Part shown: piece after piece, positions 20,048-30,215 of the stretch | Numbering within the stretch: position 1 is the first letter of the stretch | Layout: each line of letters starts with the position of its first letter | NCBI GenBank assembly: GCA_019633425.1 | Contig: WSUB01000191.1 | Coordinates: 1-30,377 of the forward strand | Direction of reading: 5' to 3' | From: Tulasnella sp. 424 | Taxonomy: Eukaryota > Basidiomycota > Agaricomycetes > Cantharellales > Tulasnellaceae | DNA: 30,377 bases | Position numbers and translations under genes: made by a program | The notes under the pieces: model-generated | The model's input: the letters and a program-made list of their open reading frames with translations, nothing else | Database searches by the model: none | Told to the model about the DNA's origin: nothing

Positions 20048-21470
20048 GTGGCATACTCGGTGAGTAACGCTTTGCTTCTTGTTGCTCCTCCCGAGAGCAT
20101 AAACTGGTTGGACGAAGTCACTAAGCTCGCACCCGAGCTGAATAAAGAATATCTGACTGTCGATACGTCGCCGTTCGCAAAGGGTGGCTGGTCGGACGTC
20201 TTTGGTGGTCACTGGGCCCCCCCTGACCATCCAGGAGGGATCAATGTGGGCCGATGAACCATCCGATGCTGCACTTCTGTTGATGCGTTATGTCGTAAAT
20301 ATAGGTTGCCGTCAAAATGATTAGGATCACAGGAGAAAATACTGACGCTGGAAGTGCATTAAAGAACAAGCTATATGGGAGGGTGCGAGGACTCTGCAAA
20401 TTGCGACGACCAGCATTCTGAAGCATCCGCTGACTTCCTAGTACCTTGGCCGAGAGGTTTTCGTCTGGAAGCGAGTCAAGCATCCCAGAATCACACCTCT
20501 GGTCGGCTACATCCGAGAATCTACGAATGGCGGGATGCCTTGCATTATCTCCAAAAGACGTCAAGGAGACCTCCCAAAATACCTCTCAGATAACCCTCAA
20601 GTCAATCGGCTCAGATTGGTAAAATATTCTCATAAACCTCTAGGGAGGCAATGTCTAACGGATCGCTTCAGCTTTGCCAGGCCGTCGAGGGCCTCATCTA
20701 TCTTCATTCGTTCCAACCACACGCAATCATTCACCTCGATATCAAACCCGTGGGTTTCGACCGCTTTTTCCTGGCATGAAAAAGCCTCTCAATCTTTCTA
20801 CTTTAGAATAACATTCTCGTCACGGACGAAGGAGACGCTGAATTGTGCGACTTCGGGTGTGCCAAGGTTCTCGGAGGAGAACCTTCTGGGTGCACGACGA
20901 CCCCCAATACTGGTGGAATTGTGCGTTATACGCCACCTGAAATACAAAACGGGGTGGAATGGCAGGGTTTAACACCTGCGGTGGACATATTTGCGATGGG
21001 GTCCACGATTATTCATGTATGTCTCAGTGCTAGTGCACCAGCGCCCAAATTTAGCAACCCGTTCTTCCGGCATGGGCTGATTCAAAGTTTCAGATTCTCA
21101 GCGATAAAGAAGCATGGTATTCGATCAAAGGTGAAGCTTCTGTGATGGCGAAAGTTCTGGGTGGAATACCCCCTGAACGGGAAGAATACCTGATGGACGG
21201 TTCATGGGAGGCGATTAACAGCCTCTGGAATTTACTTGTGAAGTGTTGGAGGCCCGATGCAAGTGATAGGCCATCTGCACAAAATGTCCTTGAATATGTG
21301 AGCGGGACTTGTTTGATGCCAGAAGCGAACTCACTCTGCTTCCCCAGCTTCGGGCTATTGAAGCAAAGGGCGGGCTTCGACCATTCGCAGTGCCCTCCCT
21401 ACCAGTCCGTCCCATTACCACTCTCGGGACGCGCTCGCTGACGGATTTCGTTCTTGGGCGGTCATTGTAG
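20048..21470 (+). CDS. K2: protein kinase with unresolved start and altered C-terminus
   Basis: Exons from the first recognisable part: 20048-20245, 20305-20382, 20442-20618, 20672-20749, 20807-21016, 21094-21297 and 21348-21470, all in frame. Landmarks: FAKGGWSDVFGG, VAVKM, REVFVWKRV, HLDIKP, CDFGCAKVLGG, then TPPE where siblings have SPE or APE, DIFAMGST and a final CW...DRPSAQNV. The 5' end is unclear: the position of the K1 start ATGGCACAG reads GTGGCATAC at 20048, and no separate first exon is evident, so the start may be lost or lie upstream. The last exon begins like siblings (LRAIEAKGG) but then translates sequence that is intron 1 in K1, ending at TAG 21468-21470, which is the old splice acceptor. 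Of the four it is the most diverged around the activation segment. Activity is uncertain. Confidence 0.6.
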
Positions 21471-23396
21471 CTTGAACCTCAGCGTCCACCTACCAAGAGG
21501 ATAAACTCATTGGACGATGTCACGGAGCTCGCGCCCGAGCTGAAGAGAGAATATCTCACCGTTGACTCTTCGTTCGCGAAGGGCGCCTTTTCGGACATCT
21601 TTGGGGGTCGCTGGACCCCGCCAGAGCATCCAGAAGGAATTGATGTGAGCGCCGGTGAATAATTCCATGTTTTCCTTTTACCAAAGCGCGTGTGGTCAAT
21701 ATAGGTCGCCGTCAAAGTGCTTAGAATAGCAGGACAAGTGACCGACCCTGGACCTGCGTCAGAAAACAAGCGTTATGGACAGGTACGAGGATTATTCGAC
21801 TTACGCCCAGAATCAATATGAATCTGCGCCGACCTCGTAGCACCTTGGTCGAGAGATCTTCGTGTGGCAGCGGGTCCATCATCGCAGAATCACACCCTTG
21901 ATCGGCTATATCCGAGAATATAAAGATGGCGTAGTACCTTGCATTGTTACCAAAAGACGGCAAGCAAATAGCCTGGATTATGTAACAAAGAACCCCGAAG
22001 CGAATCGGCTCAGATTGGTACGAGATTTCCAACGTGTCCAGAGAGGCAAAGTCTTAAGGTCGCATCACTTTCAGCTTTGCCAAGCCACTGAGGGCCTCCT
22101 CTATCTTCATACGTTCCAGCCATACCCTATTATTCACCTGGACGTTAAACCCGTGAGCTTTAACTTGCGTTTGGTGATACAAGGGAGTTCCTACGCTTCC
22201 CTCCGGTGTCAGCCGGCGGAGCAGTTACCTTCGACGTCCCACTTTGACCAACACCTCACCAGGGTGGCAACAGCGGGCGTTAAATAGAGGAAAGGTCAAA
22301 GCGGAATGGGAGGACGTCGGACGGACATCGAGAGTATGGAGCGAGGCGCAGAGAGAGAGAAAAGCGAGGCAGTCTAAGTATGGATGCGGATGTGCAAGGA
22401 AAGCAGCAAAGATGGGGCTAGTGGGCAGAGCAGGTAGGGTGATCGGCAAGCTCATGAGCAAACAAAGGCGATCATGCCAAAAAGGGAAGAAAGGGGATCG
22501 ATCAGACCCGCATGATCGTAATCACACAGGAAGGAAAACAAAGAGATGAGTGAAAACAGAGTCAAAGCGTGCAAAAAAAACTCAGCAAAGGAGAGGAATA
22601 AGAGAGTGAGAGGCAAGTAAGCGGAAGGAGGGGGAGGCGAGAGTCGGGTTAGGAGGAAAGGTGGGGTAGTGGTGCCTGCAGGCACGCAGGCAAGTTAGGT
22701 AAGCATTTCGCAGAGAAAGGACAAAGTCGACGATTTCTTTAACCATCAGGTGTGATAACGGAAATCTCAAGCCATCGACTCTAGAGCAATATCCTCGTCA
22801 CAGATGAAGGGGACGCCGAATGGTGCGATTTTGGCTATTCCAAAGTCCTCGGAGGAGGACCTACTGGCTTTACGACATCCCCTAATCCTGGCGGAACTTA
22901 CCCTTACATGGCGCCCGAAGTGCTCGACGGGGTGGAATATCAGGGTCTCACACCTGCAGCGGACATATTTGGATTGGGGTCTACAATCATTTATGTAGGT
23001 CTCAGTGCACCGGAGTGCAAATTCTGCACTCTGTTCTCTTTGCATGAGCTGATTCAAATCCCCAGATCCTGAGCGGTAAAAGGGCATGGGATTCGATTAA
23101 ATCCAAGGGTACTTTAATGATGAAAGTGTTGAATGGAATACCACCTGCACGGGAGGAATACACTATGGACGGTTCCGAAGAGGCGATTAACAAGCTGTGG
23201 GATTTACTTGTGGGGTGTTGGAGTGTGGATCCAAAATGCAGGCCATCTTCACAAGAAGTTCTTGACACGGTGAGCGGGACTTATTCAATGATTGAAGCGA
23301 GGGGTTCACTCGCTCACCTTGGTTCTCCCTTAGCTTCTGGCTATTGAAGCCATGGGTGGGATTCGACCTGTCATTCCTATGAATGAGAGTGCATGA
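21471..23396 (+). CDS. K3: protein kinase, duplicate of K1 lacking its first exon
   Basis: Exons: 21471-21644, 21705-21782, 21841-22017, 22075-22152, 22785-22994, 23066-23269 and 23334-23396, 984 nt in frame (327 aa plus TGA). All landmarks are present: FAKGAFSDIFGG, VAVKV, REIFVWQRV, HLDVKP, CDFGYSKVLGG, MAPE, DIFGLGST, CW...RPSSQEV. It copies K1 from intron 1 through about 180 nt beyond the stop. K1 exon 1, which supplies the ATG, was not copied, so K3 has no own start. It could be translated only through splicing from K2 (the K2 exon ending at 21297 joins 21471 in phase) or from an internal start. The intron at 22153-22784 is 632 nt against 56 nt in K1. It is either the second half of a double-kinase gene or a pseudogene. 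Confidence 0.6.
22170..22740. other. Insertion of about 580 nt inside a K3 intron
   Basis: The intron between HLDVKP and the SNILVTD exon is 632 nt, whereas the equivalent intron is 56 nt in K1 and 57 nt in K2. Both ends (gtgag...; ...ctctag) are still K1-like, so extra DNA sits inside. It is strongly purine-rich on the plus strand from about 22270 to 22680 (runs such as gagagagagaaaagcgag). I see no terminal inverted repeat, target-site duplication or coding domain. Confidence 0.5.
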
Positions 23397-24105
23397 TAGA
23401 TTTTCTGGCAATCGGTTATTGTTCAGCGTTCGATACCCGATGGATATCAACTTGGGTTTCTGCAGCGCGAGGGAATGTGGATTGATATTTGGCATGAAAA
23501 AAGTTTCGGTTGCTTCTGAACATGTTTGTTATAATATACACGAGAGGGAACTGAGAACAATCCGATGCAATGGAGGAGCGGTCGGCGCCTCTCCGTCCGT
23601 GGAGGGGTATTCGCCGTTGGAAGACCCTGAGGCTCGTCAGCAATCTCTCCCCAAATTTTGCACCGCCGCCAACTCTTGCACGGCTCCAGTCGAGAACTTT
23701 TGCGTCATCAATGAATACATGAAAGGGACGTGATTCCCATTGGTTGGCTTGGTTGTCTGGGGAAGTGCCGATCATCCCCGGTGCGTTTGGCGCAGCGTTC
23801 CTTCCGGTTTGCGAACCAAGAGCAACGCTTATGACAAGCTGACAACTTGAGGCTGAGCGCTCTGACGAGCTCAGAAGCTTTGAGGTGGAATTGCCGTTTG
23901 AGGGAGTATCGTTTGTGAGAGGGGGAGAGGCCACAAGCCGGTGGGTGGGAGACCCTTATAGCGCGCGATTTCGGTCTGGACTGAAATATCCCCCCCCTCC
24001 TCATTTACCGTACAGATCTTTAATTGCACTCCCCATATTAGCTCCCCCCCGGCTAGAGCTCACCACCACGCAACAACTCCAAATCTCTTGCCGCTACTAT
24101 AGATC
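23397..24105. other. Spacer between K3 and K4
   Basis: To about 23577 this is K3 3' flank shared with K1. Beyond that it is unique and has no supported gene. The stretch before 24106 is rich in C and CT (ccccccctcctc, ctccccccc), a pyrimidine tract common just upstream of fungal starts, and probably contains the K4 promoter. Confidence 0.4.
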
Positions 24106-25775
24106 ATGATGGCTCCTCCACCACCTCCTCTAGACGACGCATCATCACACTTGAACGTACCCGGCGTAAGTCATTTCTCATCCACGGCCGCCAGTCGTCT
24201 CTAGGCCGACTCTACATTACGATGGGTTCCGTTCAACTAATTAACCTTGATCACGCTGCTCCTTCGTGCCCCTTTTGATTAGCAACGTCCGCCACCGAAC
24301 CGATCATTCACGCTAGACGACCCCAGCAAGCTCGCACCCGAGTTGGATAAACAATACCTCAGCATCGAGCCGCACCCATTCGCCAGCGGAGCCTTCTCAG
24401 ATGTGTATCCAGGTCGTTGGGCCTCACCGAACGATTCGAGATATCCGGATGGGGTCGACGTGAGCGGCTATATATAATCTCCTGCACAGGATGCCATCCA
24501 CTCACAACCGTCCGATCTATCCCGTCTCGTTAGGTTGCGATCAAGGTGTTTCGACTCGGAGGCGTCGTAGCCGATCCGAACTACGCGGCCAACAACGAGA
24601 AGTGCGGAAAGGTGGGTGGCGTCAAGACTCTTCCGCTGAGCGGCGCGTCTGACCCTTTGATTTGGGGGAACCACTCAGCATCTCGGACGGGAAGTCTTTG
24701 TCTGGCAGAGAGTCAACCACCCAAGAATCACCCCATTCGTTGGCTACATAAGAGGATTCAAGGATGAAATCGTACCGTGCATCGTTTCTCCAAAACGGCA
24801 GGCGAACCTCGTGGCATATATCACCGCTAACCCCCAGGCTGACCGGTTGAAATTGGTATGGCAGATGTATCGTCTTCATTCTTTTCTTCGAACGCACAAA
24901 CTAACTAGAGTAACAAACTATATTAGTTAATCCAATCTCTCGAAGGCCTCGTCTATCTTCACACTTTTACCCCGAGTCCCATCGTTCACTTAGACATCAA
25001 GCCGGTCAGTCATTTCCCTCATTTAACGCTCCGTGTCTCTCTCCCCCCTTCTGACACTTTTCCCGCTTGTAGGAGAATATATTAGTAACCGACAAAGGTG
25101 AAGCGGAACTCACCGACTTTGGATACGCAAAGGTCTTGGATGGTGTTTCGACCGGGTTTACGACCGGCCCGAATCCTGGAGGGTCCTACCCGTACATGGC
25201 GCCGGAGACACTGATGGGAGCTGGGTACCGAGATTTGACTCCCGGAGCAGATATATACGCTATCGGATCTACTATTCTTTATGTGAGATTCTCAGTGGAT
25301 TGGATATGCGCGCTGTTCGTATAACTGATGGACGTCCCGTGATCTCGGCATTGTAGGTACTCAGCGGGAAGCGGGCATGGCATCTCCTTAAGGGTAAAGG
25401 TTTGCTCACCATCGCTATCATTAGAGGGGAATTACCAAAGCGGACGGATCATCCTATGGAGGGTACGGAGGAAGCAGTGCAGAAGGTGTGGGAGCTACTC
25501 TGGCGCTGCTGGAAGATGAGCCCCGCCGACCGACCGTCCGCACAAGAAGTGCTTGATGAGGTGAGTCGCCCCCAAAACACACACCTTGCTCCGTGTTAGA
25601 GGCTCATCAATGATCTCCTGCTCTGTATTAGCTCCTTGCGATTGAGAAACTTGGTGGGGTCCGACCGCCAGATCCAAACCCCCCAGCTCCAACCCCTCCG
25701 GTTCCAGCCCCCCAGGCTCCAATCGCGCAGGCTCCAATCGCGCAGGTTCCAACCGCGCAGGGTCCAACTAGTTGA
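24106..25775 (+). CDS. K4: protein kinase with Pro/Ala/Gln tail, 375 aa
   Basis: Exons: 24106-24165, 24283-24459, 24534-24611, 24679-24855, 24927-25004, 25073-25282, 25357-25560 and 25632-25775, 1128 nt in frame. Two ATG codons stand in tandem at the start. Landmarks: FASGAFSDVYPG, VAIKV with Lys 83, REVFVWQRV, HLDIKP at 185-190, TDFG at 204-207, MAPE, DIYAIGST and CW...DRPSAQEV. Every exon except the first and last has exactly the same length as in K1, so gene structure is strictly conserved while sequence has diverged. The last exon extends past the kinase fold into a tail of short repeats (APIAQ, APIAQ, VPTAQ) that the other three lack. The four genes probably arose by tandem duplication from a K4-like and a K1/K2-like ancestor. 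HLD in place of HRD is shared by all. Confidence 0.85.
25662..25775 (+). repeat. Short in-frame tandem repeats in the K4 C-terminal exon
   Basis: Imperfect 15-nt units of the type caggctccaatcgcg follow proline-rich codons (ccagctccaacccc, ccggttccagcc). They encode a Pro/Ala/Gln tail made of five-residue units such as APIAQ. Such units change length easily, so copy number may differ between strains. Confidence 0.65.
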
Positions 25776-26423
25776 ACAAGCTGTATACAACATAACTTAG
25801 TGTTCTTTTTTTCGGTGGAATTGTACTCAGTGTGTCAACAGAAGCCAGGATGGAGATCGTCTCTCCCTCTCTCTCGCTTATAAAGTTAAGCTAACGGTCA
25901 GCGGAATTCTTGAGAGTCAGCCAGGCGCGGTGGCGGTTCTGTTTGAAATGATGGAATGAAAGGGTGGCTCGATGGGAAGGAACAAACCCTGAGTCCTTTC
26001 AGCCCCGAATTCCACCACCACCACATCTGGACTCTCTCCAAGCGAACAAGCTAACTTACGCAGACACCGTAGAAATGCCTCTGTTCGAAGTGCGTCTGGC
26101 CTCCACAGTGGGGGTTGTCTGTCAAAGTACGTCGTTCCACAAGCTGAGCGGTTTTTAAGCATCGTTTGTTAACCACGCGGGTCTCTCGTGACCTTTGTTC
26201 GCCCGCTAGCTTGTCAAAGTAAAAAAACAAACTACCGCTTCCAGTCGCGGAAAGTCCTTCTTTAGATTGCTCACATACGACTTCTTTTCTAGAACCGATC
26301 AGGCAGGGCGTCCAATTCGGCATAAATGGCGCGAAATGGTGCGTTGCCGACAAACTCCGAGACGCGTGGTTTTCCTAAAAGGGTGTTGACCCGCGTAACG
26401 TGCTTTTCCTTTCCCACTTAAAG
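25776..26423. other. Spacer downstream of K4
   Basis: About 650 nt with no supported gene. It includes the K4 3' flank and a CT-rich stretch (ctctccctctctctcgctt near 25860). Short ORFs on both strands show no recognisable motif. Confidence 0.35.
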
Positions 26424-26916
26424 GAGGCACCTGCCACACTGCATAGGAGACAAAGTCAAAAAAGAAGTTCGAGGTTACGAATTCGACAAGCACGTGTCTG
26501 AGAAAAACTTCAGGGGCTTTGACAAGTTGCCGAAAGCTGATCAAGGACGCGTCATCAAGACCTTTGAACTCGACAAGCCGTTTGATCACGTGTCGTTCCG
26601 AAAGAAGCCTGGGATCGATTATGGGCGCGCTGGAGAGGAGGAGGATGAGGAGAGCACGGCGTCAATGTCGGTGTCTTCTCGCAGAAGGCCTGGCGAGAGA
26701 AGCACCGCGGGTCTGTGGCCAGATGAAGAAACGGCGGAGGTCCCTGAAGACTTCGAATTTCCCAAGGTTGCATCGCACTGCACACGAACCATATCCGGTC
26801 ATGAAAGGTCCTCCCTCCACCTGAGGGAGAGTTCACTATCAAGTCGAGGTGGGAAATCCGAGTACGTCACCTCATGTCTTCCGGTCTTATACCTCACCTC
26901 ACCCAACACACCCTGA
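26424..26916 (+). other. Possible exon of an unrecognised charged protein
   Basis: A frame opens after an in-frame TAA and a possible splice acceptor (ttcccacttaaag) and runs to 26916 without an ATG near its beginning. The translation has protein-like texture with repeated Lys/Asp/Phe patterns (YEFDKHVSEKNFRGFDKLPK, then FELDKPFDHVSFRKKPG). An acidic stretch (EEEDEE) and EDFEFPK follow, where a GTTGCA donor could end it near 26766. I recognise no family. It could be the remains of a neighbour of P1 or an upstream exon of an unannotated gene; the first exon was not found. Confidence 0.25.
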
Positions 26917-27007
26917 CTTGTTCGTTCATCCCTTTTCTTTTTCTGTTCTTCCTAGCGCCAATCTCTCTTCATCCAATTGCTCGAGTGACAATACATACAC
27001 ATCCACC

Positions 27008-28556
27008 ATGCCAGCTTCATCAAACGCATGTACGTCCCGGTTTCCGCTGTCATGTGGCTGTGGCAAATTTTGTTGATTTTTACGCCATTGCCACATGACT
27101 AGTTAAGACCCGATCAGGGAAGGGCAAAAAGGGGAAGGCGATCGTGAAACCAACCTCTAATGCAAGACTTCAATGGGACGTTCCAAAACCTCCGTCTCCA
27201 GGAGATCCCATTGGCTCGTGGGGCGACGTGGGACCAAGTTGGGGAGATGTGGCACCTAGTTGGGGCGAGGCGGACGTTCCTTTGGACAACCAGCCTTCCC
27301 AGCCTTCTTCGGGTAGTGTTTGGGACAACCCAGCGCTGGAACCGAAGGAAGAACCCGCACCGGCTGCAAAGACGTCGGAGTGGGGCAGCGGAGAGTGGAT
27401 CTACTCAGCAGCATCGGCGAACGAGGAGAGGAGGGGTGATGGACCAGGGTCTCAAGATAATCCCGTGAACGAACACCAGGACGATCACAACTCCGAGAAC
27501 ACGGGGTGGGGAGACGGAGAATGGCAGAGTTGGGGGGATACTGCCGCTGATTCGACTGCGACCGCTGGGTGGAATGACTCAAATCAGTATCCAGACCAGC
27601 AATATCACCCGCATGAATATCAAGCAGCTGGAGAGTATGGGAGCTGGGGACCTTCCTACGGCGCGTCAACGTCTTGGATTGGCCTACCCAACGATGGTGA
27701 CCCGACGCACGCAAATGGGTCAGTCCATATTGCTATACCCCTGCGCTCTACTCGCCCTTACTGATGGCGTATTCCTCAATAGCTCCGACGTGGCGTCACC
27801 AGTGAAGGCTCCATCAGATTTCCGACTTAACCCAACAGCCACCGCTTTCATCCCAAAGAGTATTCCACCGCCCATGATTATTGAAGTCACTTCCGAAGCA
27901 GAAAACTCGCCGTACAGTAAGAACGCATTTTCTAATCCATGGTTGAGCAGAATGCTGAAGTCGTTCGTCTCCCCAAGCTGTCGCAGCGACCGCCGAGCTC
28001 GAGCCCGAGCCTGAGCCTTCAACTGGCACGACCCCAAGCACCGCAACCGACAGCTTCCCTCATAATTCTACACCTAATCCCGGGACCTCTTCAGCACCTG
28101 CAACGTGTCTGGCGGATGCTGATTCGCAGGCTGAAGCGACTGCCGAGCTCGAGCCTCCTGAGCTTTCAGCTGGCACCACCCCAAGCACCGCAACCGACAG
28201 CATCCCTCAGAATTCCACACCAGATCCCGGGACCTCCTCAACACCTGCAACGTGTTTGGCGGACGCTGATTCGCAGACTGAAAATGTAACCGAACAGGTG
28301 AGATTTGAGATTTCAAAAAGGACTTGGCTGCGGGTCCTCCTTCTGCGGCGCGCGATCGAGACTCACGTTTCCTTTGCTTTGGTTTTCTTTTCAGCTCCTT
28401 CGGGTCAATCTTGAAGTGGCAGAGTATAAATTCGAAGTTAGTAAAGCCAATCTGGACGTGAAGATGGCGGCCTTGGAGGCAATGCAAGCGAAGCTGGAGG
28501 TGATGAAGCAGAAGCGCGCGTTACTCGCTGCTTCCGCTTCCTTGGCTGCGACATGA
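27008..28556 (+). CDS. P1: WG/GW-rich protein with PAM2 motif and C-terminal coiled coil, 421 aa
   Basis: Five exons: 27008-27029, 27103-27718, 27783-27911, 27961-28297 and 28395-28556, 1266 nt in frame. The N-terminus is short and basic (KTRSGKGKKGKA). Residues of exon 2 are tryptophan-rich with glycine and acidic neighbours: GSWGDVGPSWGDVAPSWGE, EWGSGEW, GWGDGEWQSWGD, GSWGPS. This is the look of AGO-hook or GW-repeat regions. Exon 3 contains LNPTATAFIP at 228-237, which fits the PAM2 consensus that binds the MLLE domain of poly(A)-binding protein. Exon 4 is two 50-residue repeats rich in Ser, Thr and Pro. Exon 5 is helical with heptad-like Leu, Val and Met spacing (LLRVNLEVAEYKFEV...). The intron between exons 3 and 4 (GTACAG...GAAG) is the least certain. 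A role in mRNA turnover or RNA silencing is inferred only from motifs. Confidence 0.75.
27826..27855 (+). other. PAM2 motif coding segment in P1
   Basis: Encodes LNPTATAFIP preceded by SDFR and followed by KS. The invariant positions of PAM2 (Leu, Asn, Ala, Phe, Pro with fixed spacing) are all present. Known PAM2 peptides with this spacing occur in ataxin-2, PAIP2 and eRF3 and bind PABP. Confidence 0.75.
27992..28291 (+). repeat. Two in-frame 150-nt tandem repeats in P1 exon 4
   Basis: 27992-28141 and 28142-28291 are highly similar. Each encodes 50 residues starting AELEP and including GTTPSTATDS, PGTSS, PATCLADADSQ. The exact period of 150 nt keeps the frame. It is a recent internal duplication of a low-complexity linker. 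Confidence 0.8.
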
Positions 28557-29087
28557 CGTTGTGTTGGTGAACTGTAATAGGCTCTTGACCCTGTGATTTT
28601 TCCACGTTCTGGGGTGAATGTTTCAAATTGTTTGGTAGCTACCGTTTTTTGAACTCAGTTTAAATAGTCCTAAAAAGGCAAGCGGAGAGGTCCTCCTTCC
28701 TCAGGACGTAACTTTCACGTGATCAAATAGATACGTTGTTCGGCCCAAAAGTCGACTCCTCTGACTATACACCCCACCGAGATCCAATCCGGAAAGAAGG
28801 ACCTCCATCCCTTCTACTCGTTTCCTTACTGCTACACATTACAGCATGGGCTACTCTGTCGGCTATCATGCGGGAGAATCGACTTCATGCAGCCGTAAGT
28901 GCACTAAGTTTGCGTCAGGTGGAAATAGCAATTTTGACAATGCAAAATGCAAAATTCGTTACATAGGCACTGGCTGTGAAGGTGCGTAGTTCGACTACAG
29001 CGAAGACGAGCGGACACTTATGCTTGAAGCTAGCTGGCGGCCTTCTCGTCGCTGGCCAACTACAGGTCAACGCCGTCAACGACGGCG
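28557..29087. other. Spacer between P1 and P2
   Basis: About 530 nt with P1 3' flank and P2 upstream sequence. Short frames exist, for instance a small one beginning with ATG at about 28845 (MGYSVGYHAGESTSC) followed by a GTAAGT, but no coherent gene could be built. Confidence 0.35.
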
Positions 29088-30215
29088 ATGCCAACATCAG
29101 GTATTTTCACTTAGAAGAAGGGTTATAAAACGTCCCTTAACTTTTTTTTCTTTTGATATAGTCGCCATTTTCATGTAACCTGCCTCAGTAAAGAGCAAAA
29201 ACGGAACATTCAAAGGCGGCACAAGACTCCTGCCAAACTCCCTGGATATGGGAATCTGAAACAGGGTGACCGAACTCGAGTAAGGGAGTCTATCGGGTGG
29301 GACGAAGACGCTCAGTCCACATCGGGCAATCAAAATAGCAATAATCGTTCGGAGTAAGACCCCGACTGTTTGCAGCCATCAGCCAGACTACTGACCCTCC
29401 TTGACCCCTCAAGTGGGAAGACAGACGCCAAGGGCAAACGCAGGGCCAAAGAACCGGAACACAAAACCCAAGGCAACGCTCCTGCGAGTTCAAGGCAACA
29501 CGCCGAGACCGTGCCGATCTCTCCCGAACCTTCCCAATCGTGGTTCGAGAACGCCGCCACCTGGGATGATCCCGAGCCTCCCAAAGCCCCTCAAGAGACT
29601 GCTCGGGTCAATAACAGGAAAGAAAGGGAAGATGTGAATAAGCAAGAAGGACGGAGAAACGCACAGTAAGTCTCTCTCGGACCCGGATCGAGTGGACAAT
29701 GTTTCCCCTCCCCGTGCCTCCATTGCTAAACCGTGCATCGGGGCTAGGTCTGAAGCGCATTTTGAACCTGTTACGCCTCAGGTTAGGATACCCTCTCAAG
29801 CAAATGGTTCCAGACAGCCGAAACAGCCAAGCAAGCAGGATCCATGGGATGAGATACAAGCGACCCCCAGAAGTGCTGCCGGTTACGACCTCGGGGCAAC
29901 ACGATCTGACCCATATGAACCTTTATCGCCGGAAGGTCGACTAGAAATTGAACCTTCCGCAGCGCCTTCAGGCCCACCTGCACCAGCCAAGGCCGAAATC
30001 GACTCGGTCGTGGTGATGAGACTGGAGCTGGAGGTCAGAGTCTTCATTCGATGCTTTTAACCAGCTGCTGACTGGGGCATTAGGACGCGGAAGCCGAGGC
30101 CCGCCTTGCTGAAGCAGAGCTCCTTCTAGCAGAAACACGCGTCAAGGTTGAGTCCGCTCGTCGTGCGGTCATCGCGCAGAAGTTGAAGATGGCTCGAGCA
30201 GGAGTCTCCGTCTGA
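29088..30215 (+). CDS. P2: paralogue of P1 with C-terminal coiled coil, 237 aa
   Basis: Four exons: 29088-29100, 29383-29665, 29748-30033 and 30084-30215, 714 nt in frame, TGA at 30213-30215. The first exon is ATGCCAACATCAG, like the ATGCCAGCTTCAT start of P1. The next exon has a basic SGKTDAKGKRRAK, comparable to SGKGKKGKA of P1, then a few Trp/Asp sites (SQSWFENAATWDDPEPP and later DPWDEI). No PAM2 motif and no dense WG region remain. The final exon is strongly helical (AEAEARLAEAELLLAETRVK) and aligns in position and character with the P1 coiled coil. Intron 2 has a perfect GTAAGT donor and a ctaaac branch-like site. The 282-nt first intron is long for this window, so the first exon is the weak point of the model. 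Confidence 0.6.

Noticed and set aside
19679..20257. 192-codon ORF as the true K2 N-terminus
   Set aside because: The part before about 20048 has no similarity to K1, K3 or K4 and looks like untranslated sequence that happens to be open; kept only as a possibility.
22225..22770. Small Leu/Pro-rich minus-strand ORFs in the K3 intron insertion
   Set aside because: They are a by-product of the purine-rich plus strand (pyrimidine codons on the other strand) and show no domain.
17699..25775. Pseudokinase interpretation of K1-K4
   Set aside because: Only the Arg of HRD is replaced; the ATP-binding Lys, catalytic Asp and DFG are present in all four copies.
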